A stretch of 64,000 nt of DNA from JBBPZA01 sp963797015 (GTDB lineage Bacteria > Actinomycetota > Thermoleophilia > Solirubrobacterales > Solirubrobacteraceae), in contig CAWCNV010000012.1 of assembly GCA_963797015.1 (NCBI GenBank), positions 62,001 to 126,000 on the forward strand, written 5' to 3'. A model generated the notes under the pieces. It ran no database searches and had not been told where the DNA came from. It worked only from the letters and a program-made list of their open reading frames with translations. Made by a program: the position numbers and the translations under genes. Positions 7,388 to 16,562 of the stretch are shown here, one piece after another; position 1 is the first letter of the stretch; the number at the start of each line of letters is the position of its first letter.

Positions 7388-8365
7388 GTGCCCTCCCTCC
7401 GCCGCCTGCGCCCGTCCGCGCGCCACCCGCCCAGGCCCGACTTCTCGCGCGAGGTCGAGCCGCGCGGCCCGGAGGGGACACCGGCCACCGACCGCCTGTA
7501 CTCGCGGCTCGGGGCCGGCGCGCAGGAGGCCGTCGCGGCGGCGCTGGACGAGGACGAGGCGCGCGCGTGGAGCCTGGCCGGCGCACGCGAGCGCCGTTCG
7601 CTGACACTCGCCTTCGGCGTCCACCACGAGCTTCCCGAGGTCCTGGAGCCCACCGGCCTCTCGGCCGCCGCGCCGCCCCAGGACGTCCACGCGATGGGCC
7701 GCGGGCCGCTCGCCGCGGGCGGCGCGTACTACTACGCCGACCTGGTCGCGGCCGCTGCGACCGAAGCGGGCAGCCCTCCCCACGACGCCACGCGCGGCCT
7801 GGACTTCGGCTGCTCGTCCGGCCGCGTGGTGCGCGTGCTCGCCGCCGCGTGGCCCGAGGCGAGCTGGGACGGTTGCGATCCCAACGCGGAGGCCATCGCG
7901 TGGGGACGCGAGCACCTGCCGGGGATCGGTTTCTTCCAGAGCCCCCAGGCCCCGCCGCTCCCGCGCGCGGATGGCGCCTACGACCTGGCCTTCGCGATCT
8001 CGATCTGGTCGCACTTCGCGGCCGTGCCGGCGCTCGACTGGCTGCAAGAGATGCGCCGCGTGCTCGAGCCCGAAGGGCTCCTGATCCTCACCACCCACGG
8101 CGCGAACTCCGTCGCGCACGCGGCCTCGCGCCGTCCGCTGTGGCAGCTCGAAGACGTCATGCGGGCGCTGCATCGCGACGGGCATTGGTTCACCGACGAG
8201 TTCGGGGAGCGGGGCGACTGGGGCGTGCGCGACCCGGGCTGGGGTTGGGCCTTCTTCTCGCCGGAGTGGGTGCTGACCCACGTCCGCGCGGAGTGGACCG
8301 TGGAGGGCTTCTGGCCGGGCGGCGCCGAGGGCGACCAGGACCTCTGGGCGCTCCGGCGCCGCTGA
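7388..8365 (+). CDS. Class I SAM-dependent methyltransferase
   Basis: 325 aa from GTG 7388. LDFGCSSGRVVRVLA (about residues 137-151) is the glycine-rich AdoMet motif I. WDGCDPNAEAI gives the acidic residue of motif II, and AYDLAFAISIWSHF plus LEPEGLLILTTHG match motifs IV-VI. The N-terminal ~120 residues contain no recognised domain. The end (GDQDLWALRRR) is typical of small-molecule methyltransferases. The substrate is unknown. It sits alone between the enoyl-CoA hydratase (47 bp upstream) and an SDR (36 bp downstream), all on the plus strand, so they may share transcripts. Confidence 0.82.
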   Translation: MPSLRRLRPSARHPPRPDFSREVEPRGPEGTPATDRLYSRLGAGAQEAVAAALDEDEARAWSLAGARERRSLTLAFGVHHELPEVLEPTGLSAAAPPQDVHAMGRGPLAAGGAYYYADLVAAAATEAGSPPHDATRGLDFGCSSGRVVRVLAAAWPEASWDGCDPNAEAIAWGREHLPGIGFFQSPQAPPLPRADGAYDLAFAISIWSHFAAVPALDWLQEMRRVLEPEGLLILTTHGANSVAHAASRRPLWQLEDVMRALHRDGHWFTDEFGERGDWGVRDPGWGWAFFSPEWVLTHVRAEWTVEGFWPGGAEGDQDLWALRRR

Positions 8366-8401
8366 GCTCGTCTCCCGCCGAGCTCGGATAGGATCGCCGC
8401 C

Positions 8402-9148
8402 ATGGCCGGAGCACTGGAGGGGAAGGTCGCGGCGATCACCGGTGCCTCGTCCGGGATCGGCGAGGCGACGGCGCTGGCGCTCGTCGCCGAGGGGGCGAAG
8501 GTCTCGCTCGGCGCGCGCCGCGAGGACCGCATCGCCGAGCTGGCCGAGCGCCTGAACGCGGGCCGGGCGATCGCGATCCAGACCGACGTCACCGACGAGG
8601 GCCAGGCGCGCGCATTCATCGAACGCACCAAGGAAGAGCTCGGCCGCCTGGACTTCCTGATCAACAACGCGGGCGTCATGCTCCTCGGGCCAGTCGCGGG
8701 AGCCGACACCGAGCACTGGCGCCGGATGATCGAGGTGAACCTGCTCGGGCTGCTCTACTGCACGCACGCCGCGCTGCCGATCATGGGCGAACAGGGCAGC
8801 GGGCACATCGTGAACGTCTCCTCGGTCGCCGGGCGCAGCGCGAACATGGGCAGCGCCGTCTACAACATGACCAAGTTCGGGGTCACCGGCTTCTCGGAGG
8901 CTCTGCGCCAGGAGGTGTTACACGCCGGCGTGCGCGTGACGATCGTCGAGCCCGGCTTCGTCGACACCGAGCTTCAGGGCCACAACGAGCTGCCCGTGGT
9001 CACCGAGGCGATCGACCGCATGCGTGACCAGATGGGCAAGGTGCTCGAAGCCAAGGACATCGCCGGCGCGATCGTCAACGCGCTCGCCCAGCCCGAGCAC
9101 GTCTCGATCAACGAGATCCTGATCCGCCCGACGGGCCAGCAGCGCTGA
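8402..9148 (+). CDS. SDR family oxidoreductase
   Basis: 248 aa, the normal length for classical short-chain dehydrogenases. TGASSGIG (about residues 14-21) is the cofactor loop, NNAG is present, and the catalytic Ser (NVSSVAG) and YNMTK Tyr/Lys are intact. GARREDR after the second strand suggests NADP preference. The substrate is not predictable. The C-terminus (SINEILIRPTGQQR) is like that of the ydfG/serine-dehydrogenase-type SDR cluster. It converges on the enoyl-CoA hydratase gene with 7 bp between stops. Confidence 0.85.
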   Translation: MAGALEGKVAAITGASSGIGEATALALVAEGAKVSLGARREDRIAELAERLNAGRAIAIQTDVTDEGQARAFIERTKEELGRLDFLINNAGVMLLGPVAGADTEHWRRMIEVNLLGLLYCTHAALPIMGEQGSGHIVNVSSVAGRSANMGSAVYNMTKFGVTGFSEALRQEVLHAGVRVTIVEPGFVDTELQGHNELPVVTEAIDRMRDQMGKVLEAKDIAGAIVNALAQPEHVSINEILIRPTGQQR

Positions 9149-9155
9149 GCGAGCG

Positions 9156-9962
9156 CTAACGCCCCTGCCAGCGCGGCGCGCGCTTCTCGCCGAAGGCGCG
9201 GACCCCCTCGCGGAAGTCATCCGAGCGAAAGCATGCGCGGCGCAGCGCGACGAGCTCGCGCTCGGTGCGCTCGTCGAGCGTGCCCTGTGAGCGCAGCAGC
9301 TCGTCGATCACGCGCTTGTTGCCCACCAGCGCGAGCGGGGCGTTGCCGGCCACCTCGGCGGCCAGCGCGACCGACGCCTGCTCGAGCTCGTCCGCGTCCA
9401 GCGTCCGGTTGACCAGCCCCCAGGTCTCCGCCAGCTCGGCGTCGACGTTGTGCCCGACGAGGAACAGCTCGCGCGTGCGAGCCGCACCGACCACGTCGAG
9501 GAACTTGCGCAGGCCGGTGTGGGAGTAGATCAGGCCCAGCTTGGCCGGCGGCATACCGAGCTGGACTCCGCGAGCGGCGATGCGCAGGTCGCAGCACACC
9601 GCGATTTCGAGCCCGCCCCCGATCGCGTGCCCGTTGAGGACCGCGAGCGTCGGATAGGGGTAGGCCTCGAGCGCCTCGATCGCCTCCGCGAACGGATGGG
9701 CGACCAGCCGCTCGGCTTCCTCGGCGAAGACCTCGGTCGGGATGTCGCCGATGTCGTAGCCGGCCGAGAACATGCGCTCGGAGCCGGTCAGGACGAGGCA
9801 GCGCGCGTCCAGTGTCGGCACGACCTCGGCGAGCGCGTCGAGGATCGCGTGGTCGAGCGCGTTGCGCTTGGCCGGGTTGGCGATGGTCAGCCGCGCGACG
9901 TGCTCGGCCGGGTGATCGAGGAGGAGCCTGCCGTCTGCGAGCTCGGCGGCGGCCGCGCTCAC
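9156..9962 (-). CDS. Enoyl-CoA hydratase/isomerase family protein
   Basis: 268 aa from GTG 9962. Crotonase motifs are IANPAKRNALD, MFSAGYDIGD (first oxyanion loop) and NGHAIGGGLEIAVCCDLRIA (second). PPAKLGLIYSHTGLRKF resembles members that decarboxylate methylmalonyl-CoA or hydrate unusual substrates, rather than the canonical double-Glu hydratases, because the second acidic position is Leu/Gly-rich. The start overlaps the stop of the biotinyl-carrier gene (GTGA), so translation is coupled. Coupling a biotin carrier to a crotonase-fold enzyme suggests acyl-CoA carboxylation or decarboxylation, which is inference. Confidence 0.83.
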   Translation of the reverse strand: MSAAAAELADGRLLLDHPAEHVARLTIANPAKRNALDHAILDALAEVVPTLDARCLVLTGSERMFSAGYDIGDIPTEVFAEEAERLVAHPFAEAIEALEAYPYPTLAVLNGHAIGGGLEIAVCCDLRIAARGVQLGMPPAKLGLIYSHTGLRKFLDVVGAARTRELFLVGHNVDAELAETWGLVNRTLDADELEQASVALAAEVAGNAPLALVGNKRVIDELLRSQGTLDERTERELVALRRACFRSDDFREGVRAFGEKRAPRWQGR

Positions 9963-10171
9963 GCGAGGACGACGAGCGTGTCGCCCTCGTTCACGGCCTG
10001 GCCCTCCTCGCAGAGGATCTCCGCGACGGTGCCCTCGTCCTCGGACTCGACCGGCATCTCCATCTTCATCGATTCGAGGATGACCACGGTGTCGCCCTCG
10101 CCGACCTTGTCGCCGACCTCGACCTCCACCTTCCAGACCGTGCCCGTGATGTGGGCCTCGATGTCCGCCAT
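9959..10171 (-). CDS. Stand-alone biotinyl (biotin carboxyl carrier) domain protein
   Basis: 70 aa, essentially one biotinyl/lipoyl domain. The ESMKMEMP motif (about residues 33-40) carries the lysine that is biotinylated in carboxylase carriers. The flanking GDxVxEGD and GxVNEGDTL strands are intact. Single-domain carriers of this size accompany multi-subunit acyl-CoA carboxylases or biotin-dependent decarboxylases. No biotin carboxylase lies nearby; a carboxyltransferase subunit is about 15 kb away at 25.3 kb. It could also be a lipoyl domain, but the MKM motif points to biotin. It is translationally coupled to the downstream crotonase gene and divergent from the glycosyltransferase at 10199. 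Confidence 0.88.
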   Translation of the reverse strand: MADIEAHITGTVWKVEVEVGDKVGEGDTVVILESMKMEMPVESEDEGTVAEILCEEGQAVNEGDTLVVLA

Positions 10172-10198
10172 GGCGCGGCAGAATACCCGCCGCCCTAG

Positions 10199-10915
10199 AT
10201 GCCCCACGACGTATCCGTAATCGTCACCGCCTACAACGAGGCCGACCGCCTGCCGGCGACCCTGGCCGCCGTGCGCGAGGCGTTCCCCGGCGCGCGGGTG
10301 ATCGTGGCCGACGATGGCTCGCGCGACGGGAGCGGCGAGGTCGCGGTCGCCCAAGGGGCGGAGCTCGTGCGCTCGGAGCGGACGATCGGGAAGGGGGGAG
10401 TGGCGACGCTCGCCGCGCGCAGGGTGGTCGCGGACGGCGAAGGGCGCAACCAGGCCGGCGAAGAGGCCGGCGACGGCGAAGGCCCGCCCATGGTCGTCCT
10501 CTGCGACGGCGACCTCGGCGACAGCGCCGCTCAGCTTCCCTCCCTCGTCGACGCCGTTCGCGCCGGTGAGGGCGATCTGGCCGTCGGCGCCTTCGCCCGG
10601 CGCGAGGGCGGCGGCTTCGGGATCGCGCTCGGCTTCGCGCGCTGGGCGGTGCGGCGGCGGGCCGGGATCGAGCTGACGTCCCCGATCTCCGGCCAGCGCG
10701 CGATGCGCGTCGACGTGCTCGGAGCCGTGCTCCCCTTCGCCCCCGCGTTCGGCATGGAGACCGCCATGAACATCGACGCGGTGCGCGCCGGCTACCGGAT
10801 CGTCGAGGTCGAGCTGGCGCTCGCCCACCGCGCCACGGGACGCACGCTGGGCGGCTTCGTCCACCGCTTCCGCCAGCTCGTCGACTTCGCGCGCGTGTAT
10901 GTGACCCGGCGGTAG
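10199..10915 (+). CDS. Family 2 glycosyltransferase
   Basis: 238 aa. GT-A fold features are VIVTAYNEADRL at the N-terminus, VADDGSRDGS (nucleotide-binding Asp pair), and LCDGDLGD (about residues 100-107) as the DxD-type metal site. SGQRAMR and the GFGMET-type segment (FAPAFGMETAMNIDA) resemble glucosyl-3-phosphoglycerate synthase and dolichyl-phosphate-type transferases. A Gly/Glu-rich insertion of about 25 residues (around 75-95) between the two Asp motifs is unusual. There is no membrane segment, so it is probably cytosolic. Donor and acceptor are unknown. It starts 27 bp from the divergent biotinyl carrier. Confidence 0.82.
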   Translation: MPHDVSVIVTAYNEADRLPATLAAVREAFPGARVIVADDGSRDGSGEVAVAQGAELVRSERTIGKGGVATLAARRVVADGEGRNQAGEEAGDGEGPPMVVLCDGDLGDSAAQLPSLVDAVRAGEGDLAVGAFARREGGGFGIALGFARWAVRRRAGIELTSPISGQRAMRVDVLGAVLPFAPAFGMETAMNIDAVRAGYRIVEVELALAHRATGRTLGGFVHRFRQLVDFARVYVTRR

Positions 10916-10955
10916 GGGAGCGCGCGCGCCGAGGCGGCGGCGGCGGGCCCTGCGC

Positions 10956-13900
10956 CTACCGACAGCGCGCCCCGCGACGCGGGATCGCGGCCCTCAGCGG
11001 CAGGTCGCGCGACGAGCCTCCCACCTCGACCCGGTAGCAGCCGCGCGACGTCCTCCACCGCTGGTCCCCGACGTCCCAGTACTGGAACGCGCGCGGCGCC
11101 AGCGGGATCGTCACCCGGGCGGCCGCCCCCGGTGCCAGCGCGACCCGTCGGAAGCCCGCCAGCTGGCGCACCGGCGCGCCGGCCGTCGGCTGGCCGATGT
11201 AAGCCTGAACGACCTCCGTCCCGCGGCGCCGACCGGTGTTGCGGACGGTGAAGCGCACGGCCGCCGGGCCGCTGGTCGAGAGGCCGGAGTAGGCGAAGCG
11301 CGTGTACGAGAGGCCGAAGCCGAACTCGAACTGCGGTGCCAGGCGCTGCTTGTCGTAGAAGCGGTAGCCCGAGAAGAGCCGCTGGGACAGGACCGTCCTC
11401 GTGCACGGCGAGGGGGTGGGGACGTTGGAGGCGCAGATCGCGGCGTTGGTCTCGGGCACGCCGTTGAGGCGCTCGGGGTGCGCGCCCAACCGGTCGCCCG
11501 GATACAGGCGCCGGGTCTGGCGGTAGGCCGAGATCGTGTCGGTGGGTCGCTTGGGCCAGGTCAGGACGGTGCGCCCGCTGGGATTGGCCCGGCCCAGGAG
11601 CAGGCGAGCGGTCGCCGTGCCTCCCTCCGAGCCCGCGTTCCACATCTCGAGCACGCTCTTCACCCGCGAGCTGTCGATCCACGGCTTCACGATCACCGGG
11701 TCGGCGGTGTTGAGGACGACGATCGTGTTCGGGTTGGCGTTCGCGACCGCCTGGATCAGCGCGACGTCGGGCCCGGGCAGGCGGGCCACCCCACGCGACG
11801 GCGGTGTGTAGGCGTCCTGGTCGACCGTCGCGACGCCGTTGTCGTTGACGAACACGAGCGCCGCGGCCTTGCCCTTGGCGTCGGCGGCGGCGTCGGCGAT
11901 ATCGCCGCGAGCGCGCGAGTACGCGAAGCGGAAGCTCGCCGGGCCCCCCGCCGGGGCGCGGAAGCTGACGGTGACTGCATGAAATCCTCGCGAAAGGGTG
12001 GTCGGGGCCGCCTGCTCGTTGGTCAGCCCGCCCTGGGTGTAGCCCGCGTTGGTCGTGGACACGGGCACGCACACGTTGCGCGCGAAGTACTGGCCGCAGT
12101 AGAAGCTCGAGGCTGCCGACAGCGAGCGGCTCTCGCCGTCCAGCGAGAAATCGACCGCCCCGGTGGGCGCAGAGGACTGGAAGCGGAAGGTGTAGCTGTC
12201 CGAGCGCGGCACATAGACGTAGCCGGTCCAGGTGTAGCCGCCGGGCTCGAGCCGCCCGGCGCGCGAGGCCGTCGTGAAGTCGAGCGAGCGGTCGCGCCGC
12301 GGCGCTCCCGGTCCCGCGCTCCGCGACAGCGCGCCGTCGACGCCGGCCGAGGTCGTGGACAGCGCCGCGGACGGGACCGGCAGCCCGGTCGGCCCCAAGG
12401 CGGGCGTGTAGGAGAACGCGGACGGTCGCCCGCTGATCGCCTTCAGCTGACGCAGGGGGCTGATCGCGATCCGCTCGCGAAAGCCGGTGGAGGCCTCGTT
12501 GCTGGGCGCTGCCACGAGGTATTCAGCGCCCGCGCCGGTGACCGCGACCCCGCGCCGCACGTCCCCCGCGCTCAACGGCAGGGTGCCGCCCCGGTTGCGC
12601 AGCAGCACCGCGCCCTCCTCGGCGAGCCGCTCGACCACCGCGGCGTCGCCGTTGCGGGTGCCGAGGTGGGCTGCGGCCGACGCGCCGCGCGCGGGACCGG
12701 TCGGCAACGGCGCGAGGCCCGTGCGGACGCCGCCCACGCCGCCGGGGTTGCTGCACGTGGCCGGTCGCGGCGACTCGTCGCAGCCGAGCAGCCCGAAGCG
12801 CTCCTGTTGGTAGAGCACCTCGGCCAGCGCCTGGTTGAAGACCGCCAGCGGGAGCCTGCCGGTCGCGACCGCGCGCACGAGCCCGCAGCCGTTCTGCGGG
12901 CAGCCGGCGCCGGGGATGCCCCCGACGTGGCGCGCTCCGGCCGCGTCGCACGATGCCGGCTGATCGCCCACCGCGCAGGTGTCGCCGGTCGGATCGTCGC
13001 CCACGCCGACGGTCACCGCCGGGTTGGGCTTGGTCGCCGGATCGCTCGCTGAGAGGAAGTACGGGACGGGGAACTCCTGCGCCTCGCCCTGGGTGAGAGC
13101 CGACGTGCTGTAGGTAGCGGGGTAGTCCGACCCCACGAAGGCGGCCGAGCGCCACAGGCGCCGCAGCGCGTAGACGAGCCCGAGAGGCTGCTCGCACGCC
13201 CAATGCGGCTCGCCGAGCGGCCACGTCCTCACCGCGAAGGAGGGGCGGAACGGGCTCGACCCCACGGCCAGCGCGTCCTGGGGACCCGGGAGGCCCTTCG
13301 AGGTGTCCTGGTAGGCCTCGTAGGCGCACATGGTCGACGCCGCGCGCGCCTCGCGGAGCGCCGCCTCGAACGGGCTTAGCAGGACCTCGTGCAGGGTCCG
13401 GTCGTCCACCCGGGTCAGCGTGTCGCGGTTGGCGCCGGTGAACGCGGCGAGGTGCTTGACCTGCGCCATCAGCCCGCGGCCCTGCATGCCGTTCACCTGC
13501 TGGGCGCTCATCACCCCGTTGAGGTAGGGATCCTCGCCGAGCGTGTCCAGCCCGCGCTCCCAATGCGGGTAGATCGATACGTCGGCCTCCGGCCCGTAGA
13601 GGCCGGTGACCATCAGCTGCCGTCCCTCGGCGCCCTCCACCTGGCCCCACGAGTTGGCCAGGCGGGTGTCGAAGGTCGAGCCGATCGCGAGCGGCTCGGG
13701 CGAGGCCGACGTCTGGCCGACGTTCGGGCCGCTCACCAGGTTGATCCCGACGGCGTCGGCCCAGCACATCGGGCTGAGGCCGGGATTGGTTCCGGCGGGC
13801 GCGGCGACCTTGCCGATCGCCGTGCAGCTCGGGTTCAACGAGGCGTTGATCGAGCCCTCGAGCACCTTGGCGGCGTTGGCGACCTGCGCCATGGTCGGCG

Positions 13901-14108
13901 GGTTGCTCGGCTCGAGCTGGGCGATCAGCTCGCGCACCCGCGGCGTGTAGGGCGCTCGCGAGGCGACCGGGGGAGAGCTCTTGGGCGCCGGCAGTGACGA
14001 GCCGATCGCGTACGGCACGTTCGGCGTCGACGCACCAGCGGCGGATGCGCCGGCGAGCGCAAGCGCCGCTGTCACCATCCCGCCGGCGGCGAGCAGTAGG
14101 CGCGTCAC
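10956..14108 (-). CDS. Secreted glycoside hydrolase family 3 protein with PA14-like insert
   Basis: 1050 aa with a signal peptide (residues 1-26). The GH3 (beta/alpha)8 domain includes the LDTLGEDPYLNG segment and a KHLAAF motif. SDYPAT near residue 323 supplies the probable nucleophile Asp in place of the more usual SDW. The alpha/beta sandwich domain starts near residue 490 (EGAVLLRNRGGTLPL). A PA14-like beta-barrel (about 610-730, GYTWTGYVYVPRSDSYTFRF) is inserted as in many GH3 beta-glucosidases. A fibronectin-III-like domain ends the protein (about 935-1040, VRFTVRNTG through TIPLAP). Several Cys pairs fit an extracytoplasmic enzyme. It probably cleaves beta-linked oligosaccharides outside the cell. 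It diverges from glpK. Confidence 0.88.
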   Translation of the reverse strand: MTRLLLAAGGMVTAALALAGASAAGASTPNVPYAIGSSLPAPKSSPPVASRAPYTPRVRELIAQLEPSNPPTMAQVANAAKVLEGSINASLNPSCTAIGKVAAPAGTNPGLSPMCWADAVGINLVSGPNVGQTSASPEPLAIGSTFDTRLANSWGQVEGAEGRQLMVTGLYGPEADVSIYPHWERGLDTLGEDPYLNGVMSAQQVNGMQGRGLMAQVKHLAAFTGANRDTLTRVDDRTLHEVLLSPFEAALREARAASTMCAYEAYQDTSKGLPGPQDALAVGSSPFRPSFAVRTWPLGEPHWACEQPLGLVYALRRLWRSAAFVGSDYPATYSTSALTQGEAQEFPVPYFLSASDPATKPNPAVTVGVGDDPTGDTCAVGDQPASCDAAGARHVGGIPGAGCPQNGCGLVRAVATGRLPLAVFNQALAEVLYQQERFGLLGCDESPRPATCSNPGGVGGVRTGLAPLPTGPARGASAAAHLGTRNGDAAVVERLAEEGAVLLRNRGGTLPLSAGDVRRGVAVTGAGAEYLVAAPSNEASTGFRERIAISPLRQLKAISGRPSAFSYTPALGPTGLPVPSAALSTTSAGVDGALSRSAGPGAPRRDRSLDFTTASRAGRLEPGGYTWTGYVYVPRSDSYTFRFQSSAPTGAVDFSLDGESRSLSAASSFYCGQYFARNVCVPVSTTNAGYTQGGLTNEQAAPTTLSRGFHAVTVSFRAPAGGPASFRFAYSRARGDIADAAADAKGKAAALVFVNDNGVATVDQDAYTPPSRGVARLPGPDVALIQAVANANPNTIVVLNTADPVIVKPWIDSSRVKSVLEMWNAGSEGGTATARLLLGRANPSGRTVLTWPKRPTDTISAYRQTRRLYPGDRLGAHPERLNGVPETNAAICASNVPTPSPCTRTVLSQRLFSGYRFYDKQRLAPQFEFGFGLSYTRFAYSGLSTSGPAAVRFTVRNTGRRRGTEVVQAYIGQPTAGAPVRQLAGFRRVALAPGAAARVTIPLAPRAFQYWDVGDQRWRTSRGCYRVEVGGSSRDLPLRAAIPRRGARCR

Positions 14109-14184
14109 GGACCAACGCTATCCGCGCCCCGATGCCAGTGCAAAGGGGCCGAGGCGGGCGGCGTCCGGATAGCCTGCGCGCGCG

Positions 14185-15687
14185 GTGATCCTCGCCATCG
14201 ACCAGGGCACGACGGGCACCACCTGCCTCGTCTTCGACCTCGAGGGCGCGCTGGTCGGGCGCGCCGCCCGCGAGTTCACGCAGCACTTCCCGCGGCCCGG
14301 CTGGGTCGAGCACGACGCCGCCGAGATCTGGGACGCCACCCGCGCGCTGGCCGCGGAGGCGCTCGCCGACGCCGGCGTGGCCGACGGCGAGCTCGCGGCG
14401 ATAGGCATCACCAACCAGCGCGAGACCGTGTGCGCGTGGGACCCGGCCTCGGGGGAGCCGTTGCACCGGGCGCTCGTGTGGCAGGACCGGCGCACCGCCG
14501 CCCGCTGCGACGAGCTGCGCGAGGAGGGTCGCGAACCGCTGATCCGCGAGCGCACCGGCCTCGTCCTCGACCCCTACTTCTCGGCCACCAAGGCGGAGTG
14601 GCTGCTGCACAACGTAGACGGCCTCGCGCAGCGCGCCCGCGATGGCCGCGCCGTGCTCGGCACGATCGACGCGTGGCTGATCTTCAAGCTCACGGGCGAG
14701 CTGGCGACCGACGCGTCCAACGCGTCGCGCACGCTGCTCTACGACATCGTCGCAGGGCGCTGGGACCCCGAGCTGCTCGAGCTCTTCGGCGTGCCCGAGC
14801 GCGCGCTGCCCGCCGTACGCGCGAGCTCGGGCGAGCTCGGGCGCACGCGCGACGGGGTCCTGCCCGGGCACGACGGCGTTCCGGTCGCGGGCGTGGCCGG
14901 CGACCAGCAGGCCGCGCTCTTCGGCCAGGCGTGCCTGGACCCGGGCCTGGGCAAGAACACCTACGGGACCGGCTCGTTCGTGCTGCTCAACACCGGCTCC
15001 AGGCCGCCGGCGCCGATCCCGGGCCTGCTGTCCACGGTCGCGTGGCGGATCGGGGAGCGCACGACCTACGCGCTCGAGGCGGCCATCTTCGTCACGGGCG
15101 CGGGCGTGCAGTGGCTGCGCGACGGGCTGGGGATCATCGAGCGGGCGGCGGAGACCGAGGCGCTGGCGGCGAGCCTGTCGTCAAACGACGGCGTCTACTT
15201 CGTGCCGGCGCTCACCGGGCTGGGGTCGCCGCACTGGGACCCCTACGCGCGCGGGACCGTGGTCGGGCTCACGCGCGGCACCGGCCGCGCGCACCTCGCG
15301 CGGGCGACGCTCGAGGCGATGGCCTACCAGACAGTCGACGCCGTCCGCGCCATGGAGGCGGTGCCGGGCGCCGAGCCGCTGGCCGAGCTTCGCGCCGACG
15401 GCGGCGCCACGGCGAACGCGTGGCTGATGCAGTTCCAGGCCGACGTCCTCGGCGTCCCGGTGGTGGTCCCCGAGGTGGCCGAGACCACGGCGCTGGGCGC
15501 GGCGCAGCTCGCGGGGGTCGGGATCGGGGCGTTCACGCTCGACAGCCTGCGCTCGGGAGGCGGCGACCGTGCCCGCTACGAGCCGCGCATGGAGACCGCC
15601 GAGCGCGACGAGCTGCTCGCCGGCTGGCACCGCGCGGTGGAGCGGGCGCGCGGCTGGGCGCGCGAACAGCCCGGCGAGGCGATGTAA
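14185..15687 (+). CDS. glpK: Glycerol kinase
   Basis: 500 aa, the family's normal length, from GTG 14185. AIDQGTTGTTCLVFD is the FGGY N-terminal phosphate motif. WQDRRTAARC, AGVAGDQQAALFGQ, KNTYGTGSFVLLNTG and the C-terminal LRADGGATANAWLMQFQAD with TTALGAAQLAGVG match glycerol kinases throughout. It phosphorylates glycerol to sn-glycerol 3-phosphate in the cytosol. The next gene, 50 bp downstream, is a PlsC-like acyltransferase, so the product may feed glycerolipid synthesis. No transporter or dehydrogenase (glpF, glpD) lies nearby. The 76-bp divergent gap to the GH3 gene shows no clear operator. Confidence 0.95.
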   Translation: MILAIDQGTTGTTCLVFDLEGALVGRAAREFTQHFPRPGWVEHDAAEIWDATRALAAEALADAGVADGELAAIGITNQRETVCAWDPASGEPLHRALVWQDRRTAARCDELREEGREPLIRERTGLVLDPYFSATKAEWLLHNVDGLAQRARDGRAVLGTIDAWLIFKLTGELATDASNASRTLLYDIVAGRWDPELLELFGVPERALPAVRASSGELGRTRDGVLPGHDGVPVAGVAGDQQAALFGQACLDPGLGKNTYGTGSFVLLNTGSRPPAPIPGLLSTVAWRIGERTTYALEAAIFVTGAGVQWLRDGLGIIERAAETEALAASLSSNDGVYFVPALTGLGSPHWDPYARGTVVGLTRGTGRAHLARATLEAMAYQTVDAVRAMEAVPGAEPLAELRADGGATANAWLMQFQADVLGVPVVVPEVAETTALGAAQLAGVGIGAFTLDSLRSGGGDRARYEPRMETAERDELLAGWHRAVERARGWAREQPGEAM

Positions 15688-15737
15688 CACGGGCAGGGGA
15701 TGTAACGCCGCGCGTGAGAACGGGTAGGCAAGAGGGA

Positions 15738-16529
15738 ATGAGCGAGCAGCTGGCTCCCATGAAGGCGCAGGTCTACAAGGACGAGCGCCCGGCCGAGCAC
15801 TTCATGCCCTTCCACGAGCGCCAGCGGGAGAAGCGGCCGAGCGCGGTGTACGAGGCCGTGCGCCTGGTCCTCACGCCGATCGTGATGCTGCTCTTCCGCG
15901 GCCGCTCGATCACCACCGACAACGTTCCCGCGAGCGGCCCGGTGATCCTCGCGCCCAACCACTTCTCGAACATGGACCACTTCCTGATGGCCGCGTTCAT
16001 ACGCCGGCGCGTCAACTTCGTTGCCAAGTCCCAGCTCTTCAAGGGCGGGCTGATCCAGTGGATCATCGTGAGCGGCGGCGTGTTCCCGGTGCGGCGGGGC
16101 CACCGCGACGAGGAGTCGTTCAAGACCATGCACAAGGTCCTCGAGCGTGGCGGCGCGATCGTCATGTACGCCGAGGGCGGGCGCTCGCGCACCGGCAAGC
16201 TCTCGGACACGGTCAAGCCGGGCATCGGCCGGCTGGCGCTGGAGTCGGGCGCACCCGTGGTGCCGATCGCGATCCACGGCTCCGCCAAGGCGCGCAACTG
16301 GAAGCGCGGGCAGCTCCCCAAGGTGACCGTCCAGTTCGGGGAGCCGATCCAGTTCGAGCAGGTCGCCGACCCGACGCGCTACCAGCAGCAGACCGTCGCC
16401 GAGGAGATCTTCGCCGAGGTCCGCACGCTCTACGGGCAGCTCGAGCGCCACGGCCGCAAGGGCATGGTGCAGCGCGTGCGCGAGCAGCGCCGCGCCGAGC
16501 GCCGAGCGCAGCGCACCGCGACGGCCTAG
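15738..16529 (+). CDS. plsC: 1-acyl-sn-glycerol-3-phosphate acyltransferase family protein
   Basis: 263 aa from ATG 15738 with an AGAGGGA site. NHFSNMDHF (about residues 76-84) is the canonical NHxxxxD catalytic motif. FPVRRGHRDEESF follows, then YAEGGRSRTGKL as the glycerol-phosphate-binding EGxRS motif, then VPIAIHGS. A hydrophobic stretch (LVLTPIVMLLF) precedes motif I. It should acylate lysophosphatidate to phosphatidate at the membrane. It lies just downstream of glycerol kinase on the same strand. The basic, Arg-rich C-terminus may bind membrane or nucleotide surfaces. The gene symbol is by family; the window has another LPLAT at 3.6 kb. Confidence 0.88.
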   Translation: MSEQLAPMKAQVYKDERPAEHFMPFHERQREKRPSAVYEAVRLVLTPIVMLLFRGRSITTDNVPASGPVILAPNHFSNMDHFLMAAFIRRRVNFVAKSQLFKGGLIQWIIVSGGVFPVRRGHRDEESFKTMHKVLERGGAIVMYAEGGRSRTGKLSDTVKPGIGRLALESGAPVVPIAIHGSAKARNWKRGQLPKVTVQFGEPIQFEQVADPTRYQQQTVAEEIFAEVRTLYGQLERHGRKGMVQRVREQRRAERRAQRTATA

Positions 16530-16562
16530 TCGAGGCCTATTGCCGGCTCCACGGCGGTCTCG

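Noticed and set aside
14109..14184. Operator or riboswitch between the GH3 gene and glpK
   Set aside because: No palindrome or conserved RNA element could be seen in the 76-bp gap.
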